DNA of 64,000 nt from Variovorax sp037204085 (lineage in GTDB: Bacteria > Pseudomonadota > Gammaproteobacteria > Burkholderiales > Burkholderiaceae_C): contig NZ_JBBCBW010000017.1 in assembly GCF_037204085.1 (NCBI RefSeq), positions 1 through 64,000 on the forward strand, given 5' to 3'. This document shows, one piece after another, positions 28,676 through 37,798 of the stretch (positions are counted from its first letter, which is position 1; each line of letters begins with the position of its first letter). The position numbers and the translations under genes are program-made. The notes beneath the pieces were generated by a model. That model ran no database searches. It saw nothing but the letters and a program-made list of their open reading frames with translations, and was not told where the DNA came from.

Positions 28676-29392
28676 ATGGGACACGCGGCCTTCGCCCTTT
28701 CTTCTGTCGACGCACCGCTTTGCCGGTATTTCGACCTGGATGACTGCGCCGGCCCCGGCGCCGCGCTGATCCTCTCCAAGGAGGAACGCACACGCGCCGG
28801 GCAGTTCCGCTTTCCGCAGGAGCGGCAACGCTACGTGGCGGCGCACGCCGCGCTGCGCTATGCGCTGGCCGAGCAGACCGGCGCGCGCGCCGATGCGCTG
28901 CGCTTCACGCACAGCGCCTTCGGCAAGCCATCGCTGCTGGGCTGGCCGCGTGTTCATTTCTCGCTGAGCCACAGCCAGGGGCTGGGCCTGATCGCCATCG
29001 GCGAGCGCGGCCCGCTGGGTGTGGACGTGGAACAGCTGCGCCCGGTGCCCGACGCATTGGCGCTTGCCGCAACGCATTTCACGCAGCTGGAGAACGAAGC
29101 GCTGCGCGCATTGCCCGCCAGCGAGCGCGACCGGGCCTTTCTCACCTGCTGGACGCGCAAGGAGGCCTGCCTCAAGGCCATCGGGCTGGGGCTGATCGTG
29201 CCGCCGGAGCGCTTCGAAGTGGGTGTGGACGCGGACTGCCGCAGCGTCGAGGTGCCGGTTGCCGGCCGAATCCTGTGGCTTGTGCTGCAGCCCGCGCCTT
29301 CGCGCATGGACAGCGTGGGATCGATCGCCGAATGGCGGCAGACCCACACCCGCGCCAGCATGCCGCGCGGGGCAACGGAGAGCTTTGCATGA
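28676..29392 (+). CDS. 4'-phosphopantetheinyl transferase (Sfp type)
   Basis: A 238-aa Sfp-type transferase that would move phosphopantetheine from CoA to the serine of carrier domains. Diagnostic motifs are SAFGKPSL, FSLSHSQGLGLIAI, the Mg-binding GVDVEQL and CWTRKEACLKAIG. It lies five bases after the NRPS stop, with AAGGAG inside the NRPS 3' end, and its own stop overlaps the next start (ATGA). It is therefore co-expressed with, and most likely dedicated to, the four carrier domains of the two megasynthases. Length and motif spacing are normal for the family. Confidence 0.93.
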   Translation: MGHAAFALSSVDAPLCRYFDLDDCAGPGAALILSKEERTRAGQFRFPQERQRYVAAHAALRYALAEQTGARADALRFTHSAFGKPSLLGWPRVHFSLSHSQGLGLIAIGERGPLGVDVEQLRPVPDALALAATHFTQLENEALRALPASERDRAFLTCWTRKEACLKAIGLGLIVPPERFEVGVDADCRSVEVPVAGRILWLVLQPAPSRMDSVGSIAEWRQTHTRASMPRGATESFA

Positions 29393-30207
29393 CCCCCTAT
29401 CCATTCCTGTTCGGCCCCGCGTCGCGGCAGATCTTCGGCCTGTTCCACGCCGCCGAGGAAGCAGTGCCCGGAAACACCGCAGTGCTCATCTGCCCGCCGT
29501 TCGGGCAGGAGGGCATGCGCACCCATCGCTTCTTCAAGGTGCTGGCCGAGCGCCTGGCGCGCGCGGGCATTGCGACCTTGCGCTTCGACTTCTACGGCAC
29601 CGGCGATTCACCGGGCGACGAGGACGACGGCGAGCTCGACGGCTGGCGGCGCGACCTGTGCTCGGCGCATGAAGAGCTGCGCCGGCGCGCACCGGGAAGC
29701 CGCATCGTCTGGGTAGGTGCGCGACTCGGCGCCACCCTGGCCGTGCTGGCGGCTCGCAACGGGCGCTGCGATCCGGCGCGGCTGGTGCTGTGGGAGCCCG
29801 TGATCGACGGGCGCCGCTATGCGCGCCTGCTGCGCGAAGAGCATGTGGCAGCCCTCGACACGACCTTCTGCATTCCCGACCTGGCGTGGCGGCGCGACCT
29901 TTCGCGCCAGCCCGGCGCCATGCCCGACGAGGCGCTGGGCACCTCGCTTTCCGCCACGCTGCGCACGCAGCTGGCCACGCTCACGCCCGAATCGCTTCCG
30001 CTCACGGCCCTGCACGACACGCTGGTGCTCACAGGCCCCGACGACGAGCACACGGCGCAGTGGGCGGCCGAGCAGCAGTCGCGCTACATGCCGGTGCGCC
30101 TTGCCTACTTCCAGCACCGGCTCGACTGGACTTCAGACCCCTACCCCAACAGCGCCATGGTTCCGGCCGATGCGCTCAATCGCCTGCAGGGGGCCCTTCA
30201 TGAATGA
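29389..30207 (+). CDS. Alpha/beta hydrolase-fold protein with Arg at the nucleophile position
   Basis: A 272-aa protein of the alpha/beta hydrolase superfamily. It has LICPPFGQEGMRTHRFF, then LRFDFYGTGDSPGD, and then the nucleophile elbow VGARLGATLAV, in which the expected Ser is Arg. This shape matches the hydrolase 2 group often found in exosortase/exopolysaccharide loci, whose members also show GxRxG. Lacking the catalytic Ser, it may not be a conventional esterase. The start ATG overlaps the PPTase stop by four bases, and its end overlaps the next hydrolase start by eight. A thioesterase-like or scaffolding role with the NRPS-PKS is inference. Confidence 0.75.
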   Translation: MTPYPFLFGPASRQIFGLFHAAEEAVPGNTAVLICPPFGQEGMRTHRFFKVLAERLARAGIATLRFDFYGTGDSPGDEDDGELDGWRRDLCSAHEELRRRAPGSRIVWVGARLGATLAVLAARNGRCDPARLVLWEPVIDGRRYARLLREEHVAALDTTFCIPDLAWRRDLSRQPGAMPDEALGTSLSATLRTQLATLTPESLPLTALHDTLVLTGPDDEHTAQWAAEQQSRYMPVRLAYFQHRLDWTSDPYPNSAMVPADALNRLQGALHE

Positions 30208-31126
30208 CATGACGCAAACCCCGGTGCGGTTCGGCGCCGGTAACTCGCTGGTCGGCACCGTCACCATGCCCGCGCAGCAGGTGCCTGCCACCGCCGCATG
30301 CCTGATGTTCAACATGGGCGCCAACCATCGCATCGGGCCGCGCCGCATCAACGTGAAGCTGGCGCACGTGCTGGCCGCGCGCGGCGTGAGCAGCCTGCGT
30401 TTCGACCTGGGCGGCGTGGGGGACAGCGAGGCGTCCGACTTCTCGCACGACCTGCAGACCCGCGCAATGCATGACCTGCAGGCCGGCATGGACCTGCTCG
30501 AGAACACGATGGGCATCCGGCAGTTCGTGATCGTGGCCATGTGCTCGGGCGTGGAGCACGCCATGGCGGTGGCCGAAGCGGACACGCGCGTGGTGGCCAT
30601 TTCGCTGTTCGACGGCTTCGCGTTCCCGGAATGGCGCTCCCGCCTGGAGCGCACCGTGCGGCGCGCCATTGCGGCCCCTGCGCACCCGGCCTTCGCGGGC
30701 AAGGCCAAGCGCTGGCTCCAGCGGCATTTTCTGCGCAGCTACTCCACCAAGGCACTGCCCGGCTTCTTCACGGAAAGAAAGCCGCCGCAAGTCAATGCCA
30801 TTTGGTTCGGCGCGGCCATGAAGCGCCTGGTCGAGCGGAAGGTGGCGGTGCAGCTGCTGTATTCGGGCTCGCTGCATGTGTCGGACCGCGGCCGCGACCA
30901 GTTGGGCCCCTTCCGGCGCGAGGCTTTCGCGCAAGCCCTCCAGTACGAGTTCATGCGCGAACTCGACCACACCTTCTGCACGGCAAAGGGGCAGCAGCTC
31001 TTTCTCCAGTCGGTCGGCGACTGGGTGACCGCATGCGCCTCGGGCGCCGGTGCCGAGCGCCGCGCCGTGAGCCCCACGCCGGCCGTTGCCGAGCGCCCCC
31101 TGCATGGCGCCTACGCGCCGCAGTGA
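30200..31126 (+). CDS. Alpha/beta hydrolase with Cys at the nucleophile position
   Basis: A 308-aa alpha/beta hydrolase. The strand-turn motifs are LMFNMGANHRIGPRR and SLRFDLGGVGDSE. The nucleophile elbow is VAMCSGVEHAMAV, with Cys where Ser is usual. A C-terminal ELDHTF supplies a likely catalytic His. This pattern resembles the exosortase-system hydrolase 1 group. Its start lies within the preceding hydrolase gene, so the two are tightly coupled. Because no TE domain exists in the NRPS-PKS, this Cys-type hydrolase is the best visible candidate for product release or transfer, but that is inference. It is followed by the export lipoprotein gene after 47 bases. Confidence 0.75.
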   Translation: MNDMTQTPVRFGAGNSLVGTVTMPAQQVPATAACLMFNMGANHRIGPRRINVKLAHVLAARGVSSLRFDLGGVGDSEASDFSHDLQTRAMHDLQAGMDLLENTMGIRQFVIVAMCSGVEHAMAVAEADTRVVAISLFDGFAFPEWRSRLERTVRRAIAAPAHPAFAGKAKRWLQRHFLRSYSTKALPGFFTERKPPQVNAIWFGAAMKRLVERKVAVQLLYSGSLHVSDRGRDQLGPFRREAFAQALQYEFMRELDHTFCTAKGQQLFLQSVGDWVTACASGAGAERRAVSPTPAVAERPLHGAYAPQ

Positions 31127-31173
31127 ACCCATTCCAGGACTTTCAGGATCCCCCACGAGCAAAGGACCATCCC

Positions 31174-32364
31174 ATGGCACACCTTGACCCAGCCAGTTCT
31201 TCGCGCGGCGCACCCGTTGCCCTCGCGTCCGTCCAAGCTTCCACCCGCGCGCGCGTCCGACGCCGGATCGGGTCGGTGGTCGCGTTGGTGCTGCCGCTGT
31301 GCCTGGCTGGCTGCGGGATTCCCGGCTTCAAGACGCCGGACACCAGCGGCTGGAGCAGCTCCCACGCGGAAGGCGAGCCGAAGATCGTTCCCATCACGCC
31401 CGAGCTGATCCGCACGCGCGCCGCGCAGGAACCGCAGGGCGTGCCGGCGGAAGTGCGCCAGCTCTTCGGCAAGGCACCGGCCTACACGATCGCTCCGGGC
31501 GACGTGATCGGCATCGTGGTGTACCGGCATCCGGAACTCATGCCCAACGCGGGCGCCGTGATCTCGCAGCAGTCGGACCCGACGGGCGTGAGCGTGGCAC
31601 CCGGGTTCATCGTCGACGGATCGGGCGAGATCAGCTTTCCCTACATCGGCCGCACCAAGGTCGAGGGCATGACGGAAAGCGCCGCTTCCGACCTGATCAC
31701 GCGGCGCATTTCGCCATTCGTGAAAGACCCGCTGGTCAGCGTGCGGATCCAGTCGTTCCGCAGCCGGCGCGTGTACGTGGAAGGCGAGGTTCGCACGCCG
31801 GGCCTGCAGATCTTCACCGACGTGCCGATGACGCTTGCAGAGGCGATCAACCGCGCCGGCAGCGTGACCACCGCCGCCGACCGCTCGCGCGTGACCCTCA
31901 CGCGCGGCGAGCGCACGCTGAACATCGACCTGCCGCTGCTGCAGCGCTACGGCTTCGACGCGAGCCGCATCCCGCTGCAGAACGGCGACCTGGTGAACGT
32001 AGGCACCCGCGAGGACAGCCGCGTGTATGTGATGGGCGAGATCCGCAACCCCTCGGCCCTGCTGATGCGCAACGGCCGGCTGAGCCTGAACGAGGCCTTG
32101 GGCGATGCGGGCGGGCCCGACCTGCTGACCTCATCGCCCGGCCAGATCTACGTGGTGCGCAACTCGCGCGGCGAGGTGCCCGAGATCTACCACCTCGACG
32201 CGAAGAACCCGGTGGCGCTGGCGCTGGCCGACCGCTTTCCGCTGCAGGCGCGCGACGTCGTCTACATCGACCCGGTGCCGCTGGTGCGATGGAACCGCGT
32301 CATCAGCCTGATCCTTCCCGCCGCGCAGGTCGTGAACCTTGGCGGCACGGCAAGCCGCCGCTGA
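31174..32364 (+). CDS. Polysaccharide export outer-membrane lipoprotein (Wza-type)
   Basis: A 396-aa protein with a basic N-terminus, a hydrophobic segment and the lipobox LCLAGC (Cys47). The expected domains follow: a polysaccharide export domain (YTIAPGDVIGIVVYRHPEL, GEISFPYIGRTKVEGMT, KDPLVSVRIQSFRSRRVYVEG) and repeated SLBB-like units (VRTPGLQIFTDVPMTLAEAI, MGEIRNPSALLMRNGRLSL). It forms the outer-membrane channel of Wzx/Wzy exopolysaccharide export. The 46-residue stretch before the lipid-attached Cys is longer than usual. AAAGGA precedes the ATG. It begins the classical polysaccharide part of the operon, 47 bases after the hydrolases. Confidence 0.93.
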   Translation: MAHLDPASSSRGAPVALASVQASTRARVRRRIGSVVALVLPLCLAGCGIPGFKTPDTSGWSSSHAEGEPKIVPITPELIRTRAAQEPQGVPAEVRQLFGKAPAYTIAPGDVIGIVVYRHPELMPNAGAVISQQSDPTGVSVAPGFIVDGSGEISFPYIGRTKVEGMTESAASDLITRRISPFVKDPLVSVRIQSFRSRRVYVEGEVRTPGLQIFTDVPMTLAEAINRAGSVTTAADRSRVTLTRGERTLNIDLPLLQRYGFDASRIPLQNGDLVNVGTREDSRVYVMGEIRNPSALLMRNGRLSLNEALGDAGGPDLLTSSPGQIYVVRNSRGEVPEIYHLDAKNPVALALADRFPLQARDVVYIDPVPLVRWNRVISLILPAAQVVNLGGTASRR

Positions 32365-32404
32365 ACCCTCCCTCCCCGTCCAGGCAACCCCAAAAGGTGA
32401 TCTC

Positions 32405-34720
32405 ATGAATGCGCACTGGCAACCCATGGTTACCGCCCCCACAGATGCGGCACCGGCTTCCGAGCAGCCTCCTTCAAGACTGCGGGAGCATATCGACCTG
32501 CTGATCGACAACCGATGGAAGATCGCGAAGATCACCGCGGTCGCCCTGCTGATCGGCGCGACCTACGCGATGTTCGGGCCGCGCGTGTACGAAGCCAACG
32601 TGCTCATCCAGGTCGAAGACCCGGAGCGCTCGGGCGGCACGTTGGTCGGCGACTCGGCGAGCAGCGCGCTGAACGCCAAGACGCCGACCGCGGGCGAGGC
32701 CGAAATCCTGAAGTCGCGCCTGGTGCTCGGGCAGGCCATCGAGAACACCAAGCTCTACATCGAGGCCGAGCCGCTTTATGTGCCGATCGTCGGCCCCTGG
32801 CTGGCACGCCGCGCGAAGACGCTCTCCGAACCCGGCTTCGCGGGCCTTTCAGGCTACGTGAGCGGCAACGAGCGCATCGTGGTCGCGCAGATGGACGTGC
32901 CGACGGACCTGGAGGGCACGCGCTTTCTTTTGACCGCGGGCGAGAACGGCGCCTACACGCTGACGCATCCCAAGCTGGATGCGCCGCTCGAAGGCAAGGT
33001 CGGCACGCCGCTCGACGCCGAAACGCCGCTCGGCCCGGTGCACCTGCTGGTGGGCTCCGTCTCGGGGCTGCCGGGTGCCGCGTTCTCGCTGGTGCGCCAG
33101 TCTAAGCAGCTCACCCTGCTCGAGCTGCAGAAGGACCTGCGCGTGATCGAGAAAGGCAAGCAGTCCTCGGTGATGGACGTGAGCTGGCAAACCGGCAACC
33201 GCACGCAGCTGGCCAACCTGCTCAATGAAGTCGCGCGGCTCTATGTGCGCGTGAACATCGACCAGAAGACCGCACAGGCCCAGCGCGCGCTCAACTTCCT
33301 GGGCGGCGAGCTGCCCAAGTTCAAGCAACAGCTGGAAGACTCCGAAGAGGTCTACAACCAGTACCGCAACCGCAACGGCACGATCAGCCTCGACGACGAG
33401 GCGCGCAACGCGCTGTCGCAGAACATCGAGCTGCAGACGAAGCTCTTCGACGCAACGCAGAAGCGGCTGGAGCTGACCGAGCGCTTCACGGCCCGCGACC
33501 CGAGCGTCATGACCATCGACGCGCAGATCGCCTCGCTGAAGAAGGCGCTCGGCGGCGTGGAACAGCGCATCCGCCGCATGCCGATGATGCAGCAGGACTC
33601 GCTGCGCATGCAGAGGGACATCAAGGTCAACACCGACCTCTACGTGTCGCTGCTCAACAGCTCGCTGCAGATGCGGCTCGCCAAGGAAGGGCGCATCGGC
33701 AACGTGCGCGTGCTCGACCAGGCGCTGACGCCTGAAAAGCAGATCCGGCCCAAAGCCTCGATCACCATGGCGCTTGCGCTGCTGGCGGGCCTGTTCATCG
33801 GTGCGGCCTCGACCTTCATGCGCAGGTCATGGCGCAACACTATCGCGAGCCCGGCCGAGATCGAAACGCACACCGGCCTGGACGTGTACAGCACCGTCAC
33901 GCTGAGCGACCAGCAGCGCCATCTCGACCGCGCCGTGCTCCAAGGCAAGCCCGGCGTGCACGTGCTGGCGGCGGCTCATCCCGACGACCCGGCGCTGGAG
34001 GGACTGCGGCGGCTGCGCACCGCGCTGAAGTTCGCGATGCCGCGCGCGCTGAACAACCGGATCATGATCTCCAGCGCCACGCCCGGCGCGGGCAAGACCT
34101 TCGTGTCGGCCAACCTTGCGGCGGTGCTTGCATCGAGCGGCCGGTGCGTGCTGCTGATCGATGCCGACCTGCGGCGCAGCAGCGTGGCACCCCGCTTCGG
34201 CCTGAGGCGCAATGGCGGGCTCTCGGAGCTGGTGCAAGGCTCCATCGAGCTCGACGGCGCCATCCACAAGGGGGTTCTGCCGCATCTCGACGTGATGACG
34301 ACAGGGGCACTGCCGGTTGACCCGACCGGCGTGCTCACGAGCGATGCCTTCGCCCGCGTGCTCGAGAAGGTCTCGGCCCGCTACGACGTGGTGATTGTCG
34401 ACACGCCGCCCATGCTGCTCGCATCGGAAACGGCCGAGATGGCGACCTGCATGGGCACCCTGCTGATGGTTGCGCGCGCCGGCGACAACGAGCTGGGCGA
34501 CCTGACCGAAAGCGTGAAGCAGCTGCGGCACGCGGGTGCGCATTTCCAGGGCGTGGTGCTCAATGCGCTGGACACCCGCCGGCGCTACTACGGCAGCCTT
34601 GCCTACCGGTATGGCGCCTACCGCCTGCGGGCGCACGACTACCCGACCGCGCCGCCGGAACTGCCCCGGCCCGCAACGCCGGTCGCGGCCTCTGCCGCGG
34701 CGGAGGGAGCGACAGCGTGA
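32405..34720 (+). CDS. Wzz-type chain-length regulator fused to BY-kinase (Wzc/EpsB-like)
   Basis: A 771-aa inner-membrane protein. The N-terminal Wzz domain begins with a membrane helix at about residues 40-60 (KITAVALLIGATYAMFG). It is followed by a large periplasmic coiled-coil region and a second helix near ALALLAGLFIGAAS. The C-terminal cytoplasmic tyrosine kinase has Walker A SATPGAGKTF, Walker A' VLLIDADLRR and Walker B VVIVDTPP. A tyrosine cluster for autophosphorylation (RRRYYGSLAYRYGAY) lies near the end. It controls polymerisation and export together with the lipoprotein upstream. AAAAGGTGA precedes the start. The stop overlaps the next start (GTGA). Confidence 0.95.
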   Translation: MNAHWQPMVTAPTDAAPASEQPPSRLREHIDLLIDNRWKIAKITAVALLIGATYAMFGPRVYEANVLIQVEDPERSGGTLVGDSASSALNAKTPTAGEAEILKSRLVLGQAIENTKLYIEAEPLYVPIVGPWLARRAKTLSEPGFAGLSGYVSGNERIVVAQMDVPTDLEGTRFLLTAGENGAYTLTHPKLDAPLEGKVGTPLDAETPLGPVHLLVGSVSGLPGAAFSLVRQSKQLTLLELQKDLRVIEKGKQSSVMDVSWQTGNRTQLANLLNEVARLYVRVNIDQKTAQAQRALNFLGGELPKFKQQLEDSEEVYNQYRNRNGTISLDDEARNALSQNIELQTKLFDATQKRLELTERFTARDPSVMTIDAQIASLKKALGGVEQRIRRMPMMQQDSLRMQRDIKVNTDLYVSLLNSSLQMRLAKEGRIGNVRVLDQALTPEKQIRPKASITMALALLAGLFIGAASTFMRRSWRNTIASPAEIETHTGLDVYSTVTLSDQQRHLDRAVLQGKPGVHVLAAAHPDDPALEGLRRLRTALKFAMPRALNNRIMISSATPGAGKTFVSANLAAVLASSGRCVLLIDADLRRSSVAPRFGLRRNGGLSELVQGSIELDGAIHKGVLPHLDVMTTGALPVDPTGVLTSDAFARVLEKVSARYDVVIVDTPPMLLASETAEMATCMGTLLMVARAGDNELGDLTESVKQLRHAGAHFQGVVLNALDTRRRYYGSLAYRYGAYRLRAHDYPTAPPELPRPATPVAASAAAEGATA

Positions 34721-35379
34721 ACACCCTGCCATCGAATGCTCCCGTCCAGTGGGCGGGCAACTCGCGGTTGCTGATGGCCACCAAGCGCGGTGCGGACATC
34801 GCAATGGCGAGCTGCTTCTTCCTCTTCCTGGGGTGGGTCTATGCGCTGGTGTGGCTCGGCGTGCTGCTGACCTCCGGCAGCCCGGCGATCTACAAGCAGC
34901 CGCGCTACGGCCGCGACGGGCGCGTCTTCAGCTTCTACAAGTTCCGCTCGATGGTGGCCGACTCCGACGCGGTGCTGGCGCGCCACCTGCGCGAGAACGA
35001 AGAGGCGCGCCGGCAATGGGACATGTACCAGAAGCTGGAGCATGACCCGCGCATCACGCCCTTCGGCGCGTTCCTGCGCAAGTACAGCCTCGACGAGCTG
35101 CCGCAGTTCTGGAACGTGCTCAAGGGCGACATGAGCATGGTCGGCCCGCGCCCCTGCATGTTCTCGCAGAAGGACCTGTACGGCCCTTACTGGGGCCACT
35201 ACTGCTCGGTGCGCCCGGGCATCACCGGCCTGTGGCAGGTGAGCGGGCGCAGCGAGGTCAGCTACCGGCGCCGCGCCGCCATGGACGCCGACTACGTCGC
35301 CACGCTGTCCCTGCGCCAGGACGTGGTGATCCTGCTGAAGACCTTCCTGGTGGTTGCCGGCGCAAAGGGTTCCGGCTAG
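34717..35379 (+). CDS. Undecaprenyl-phosphate sugar-1-phosphate transferase (initiating)
   Basis: A 220-aa bacterial sugar transferase of the short form, with one N-terminal membrane helix (IAMASCFFLFLGWVYALVWL) and the catalytic domain. Motifs visible are KQPRYGRDGRVFSFYKFRSM, FGAFLRKYSLDELPQFWNVL, GDMSMVGPRPCM and VRPGITGLWQVSGRS. It places the first sugar phosphate on undecaprenyl phosphate in the inner membrane, starting repeat-unit assembly. The sugar (glucose or galactose are usual for this subtype) cannot be told from sequence. A GTG start overlaps the kinase stop, with GGAGGGA upstream. Confidence 0.93.
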   Translation: MNTLPSNAPVQWAGNSRLLMATKRGADIAMASCFFLFLGWVYALVWLGVLLTSGSPAIYKQPRYGRDGRVFSFYKFRSMVADSDAVLARHLRENEEARRQWDMYQKLEHDPRITPFGAFLRKYSLDELPQFWNVLKGDMSMVGPRPCMFSQKDLYGPYWGHYCSVRPGITGLWQVSGRSEVSYRRRAAMDADYVATLSLRQDVVILLKTFLVVAGAKGSG

Positions 35380-35445
35380 GCGTCGGGGCCCCACGCACTC
35401 CTTGTTCCGACCATCTCAATCCTCAACCTTCAACCGAAAGAACAT

Positions 35446-36423
35446 ATGCGTATATACGTTGCTGGTCATCGCGGCATGGTGGGTCAGTCGCTCATGAAGC
35501 GCCTGCGGGGCCTCGGGCACGAGGTCGTCACGCGCGGACGCGAGGAGCTCGACCTGCTCGACCAGGAGGCAGTGCGCCGGTTCTTCGCCACCGAGCAGAT
35601 CGACCAGGTCTATCTCGCGGCGGCCAGGGTCGGCGGCATCCACGCCAACATGACTTATCCGGCGGAGTTCATCTACCAGAACCTCCTGATCGCCGCCAAT
35701 GTCACGCACCAGGCGTTCCTTGCGAACGTCAGGCGTCTCCTGTTCCTCGGCTCGAGCTGCATCTACCCGCGGCTTGCCGAGCAGCCCATCCACGAAGATG
35801 CGCTGCTCAGCGGCAAGCTCGAGCCGACGAACGAACCCTATGCAATCGCCAAGATTGCAGGCATCAAGCTGTGCGAGAGCTACAACCGGCAGTACGGCGC
35901 CTCCCACGGCATCGACTACCGCAGCGTGATGCCGACCAACCTGTATGGGCCCGGCGACAACTACCACGCGCAGAACAGCCACGTGGTGCCGGCCCTCATC
36001 AGGCGCTTTCACCTGGCCAAGGCGGAAAACGCACCCGAGGTGGTGATCTGGGGCACCGGCCGCGCGCGGCGCGAGTTCCTCTATGTCGACGACATGGCCG
36101 ACGGCTGCATCGCGGTAATGGACATGACGCGCGACAGCTACGAGCAGCACACCACGCCCATGTGCGCGCACATCAATCTCGGCACGGGTGAAGACCTGTC
36201 GATCGGCGAGCTGGCGGGGTTGATCGGCGATGTCGTCGGCTACCGCGGCCGGATCTGCTTCGACACCTCGCAGCCGGACGGCGCGCCCAGGAAGCTGCTC
36301 GACGTGTCGTGCGCCGCCGCCATCGGGTGGCACGCCACCGTGCCGCTCGAAGAAGGCCTGCGCCGCACCTATGCGGCCTACCAGGAGGCGATCCGTCCGG
36401 TCCAAGAGATCGCCCACGCCTGA
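35446..36423 (+). CDS. fcl: GDP-L-fucose synthase
   Basis: A 325-aa short-chain dehydrogenase-fold epimerase/reductase that turns GDP-4-keto-6-deoxymannose into GDP-L-fucose. It has the NADP-binding GHRGMVGQS, then AAARVGGIHANMTYP, SSCIYP with catalytic Ser, and NEPYAIAKIAG with the YxxxK pair. Length is normal. The preceding enzyme, GDP-mannose 4,6-dehydratase, is not in the window. GDP-mannose can come from ManC at 44317. It implies a fucose-containing polysaccharide, in line with the colanic-type transferase at 42098 and the fucosidase-like gene at 38893. Confidence 0.93.
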   Translation: MRIYVAGHRGMVGQSLMKRLRGLGHEVVTRGREELDLLDQEAVRRFFATEQIDQVYLAAARVGGIHANMTYPAEFIYQNLLIAANVTHQAFLANVRRLLFLGSSCIYPRLAEQPIHEDALLSGKLEPTNEPYAIAKIAGIKLCESYNRQYGASHGIDYRSVMPTNLYGPGDNYHAQNSHVVPALIRRFHLAKAENAPEVVIWGTGRARREFLYVDDMADGCIAVMDMTRDSYEQHTTPMCAHINLGTGEDLSIGELAGLIGDVVGYRGRICFDTSQPDGAPRKLLDVSCAAAIGWHATVPLEEGLRRTYAAYQEAIRPVQEIAHA

Positions 36424-36460
36424 GCCGAACGCCCACACACCGACCGCACAAGGCCCCGTC

Positions 36461-37789
36461 ATGAGAACACTCTGCTTCTGGTTCGGCATTGCGGCTGCGT
36501 TCGCTTGCGCCCAGGTAGACCCGGTCTGGGGCTACGCGGCGGTGTGCGTGCTCTCGCTGGTGCAGCTTGCAATGCTCGGCGCCCCGGGAACGAGCACGTT
36601 CCTGCTGATCCACTACACCGCGGTGCTCACCTACTTCTCGGTGGCGCCGGCCATGCAGATCGCGGCCGACGTTTCGTTCTGGGACACGGGCGTGATCGGC
36701 GCGGGCGCGCACACGCAAGCCCTCACGCTGCTGCTGCTGTACATGGCGGGTGTGGAGGCCGCCAGGTTCGGCATGCACGAGGCGGCAGCCCCGGCCTCCG
36801 CGCGCGGGGCCGGCGTGCCCGAGACGCAGATCGCCGGCGTTGCGCACCCCGTGCTGCTGCTGTTGAGCGGCACGGTCGCGGCGTTCGCGTCGCTGTTCAT
36901 CCGCCCCGACCTGAACTTCATCGCGCGCGGCCTGCCGGACGAAGGCCAGAACCTGCCGGTCGATTTCATCGTCTATTCGACGCTGCCCAAACTCATCGTG
37001 CTGATGTGCTTCGTGGCACTGGCCATCCATGCATACCGCCGCCGGACGATCTGGTCGTGGTGCGCCGCCGGCTTTGCGCTGGTGCTGGCCGGCATTGCGG
37101 CCTACCCGGTCAACACGCCGCGGCAGATCCTGCTGATCGGCCTGCTGCCGCTTTTCATCTATGCGCTGGGCGTGAAGCGCCGCTGGCTGCTGGCCATGCT
37201 GATCTTCGGCGCCATTGCCGGCCTCGGCCCGGTGCTCAACCTGATTTCGCGCGGGAGCTTCTGGGGCGAAACGCTCACCACCTTTCCCTACAGCCAGGAC
37301 TTCGACGCGATGTACATCGTAGCCGGGCTGCTGGAGCGCGCACCTGAGCCCGAACTCGGTTTTGGCCGCTACCTGTTGTCGGCCTTCTCTTTCATGCTGC
37401 CGCGCAGCCTGAAGATGTACCCGGAGTTCGACCCCCTCGGATGGCCGGCCGTGCTGGGCAACTTCTCGCAGAGCAACCTCTCGCTGCCGCCATTCACCAC
37501 GGCGTACTTCGACTTCGGCCTGGCAGGGCCGGTGATGCTCGGCCTGGCGGTATCGGCCCTGTTCCGCATGCTCGACAAAGTGGCCCAGCCGCATGCCGCG
37601 CTGTCTGCCACCTACCTCTGCGCACTGGTGCTGCTGGCTGCATACGTGCCCTTCATGCGGGGGCCGATCCTGGGTTGGGGCCCGTTCGCGGCCTCGGGGC
37701 TGATCGCGGCGGTTTTTGCCGGGCTGCTGAGTTCGCGGTTTCGCCAGCCGCGCCGCGGGGCGGCGGTGTACGCGCACGGCACGACGTGA
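36461..37789 (+). CDS. Wzy-type polysaccharide polymerase (polytopic membrane protein)
   Basis: A 442-aa integral membrane protein with about ten to twelve hydrophobic helices, for example HYTAVLTYFSVAPAMQI, VLLLLSGTVAAFASLFI and LVLAGIAAYPV. It also has a periplasmic loop rich in charged residues. Wzy proteins share little sequence, so the call rests on topology, size and position between sugar-transfer genes. It would polymerise repeat units on the periplasmic face of the inner membrane. The ATG at 36461 follows AAGG; longer in-frame starts inside fcl are less likely. Confidence 0.75.
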   Translation: MRTLCFWFGIAAAFACAQVDPVWGYAAVCVLSLVQLAMLGAPGTSTFLLIHYTAVLTYFSVAPAMQIAADVSFWDTGVIGAGAHTQALTLLLLYMAGVEAARFGMHEAAAPASARGAGVPETQIAGVAHPVLLLLSGTVAAFASLFIRPDLNFIARGLPDEGQNLPVDFIVYSTLPKLIVLMCFVALAIHAYRRRTIWSWCAAGFALVLAGIAAYPVNTPRQILLIGLLPLFIYALGVKRRWLLAMLIFGAIAGLGPVLNLISRGSFWGETLTTFPYSQDFDAMYIVAGLLERAPEPELGFGRYLLSAFSFMLPRSLKMYPEFDPLGWPAVLGNFSQSNLSLPPFTTAYFDFGLAGPVMLGLAVSALFRMLDKVAQPHAALSATYLCALVLLAAYVPFMRGPILGWGPFAASGLIAAVFAGLLSSRFRQPRRGAAVYAHGTT

Positions 37790-37798
37790 GGTTTCACC

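Noticed and set aside
16222..31126. Siderophore cluster (variochelin or acidobactin-like) interpretation
   Set aside because: No TonB receptor, iron reductase, hydroxylase, formyl/acetyl transferase, MbtH-like protein or efflux gene is nearby. The neighbours are exopolysaccharide genes.
29389..31126. Exosortase (XrtA) locus
   Set aside because: The two hydrolases resemble exosortase-associated ones, but no exosortase, PEP-CTERM protein or amidotransferase is present in the window.
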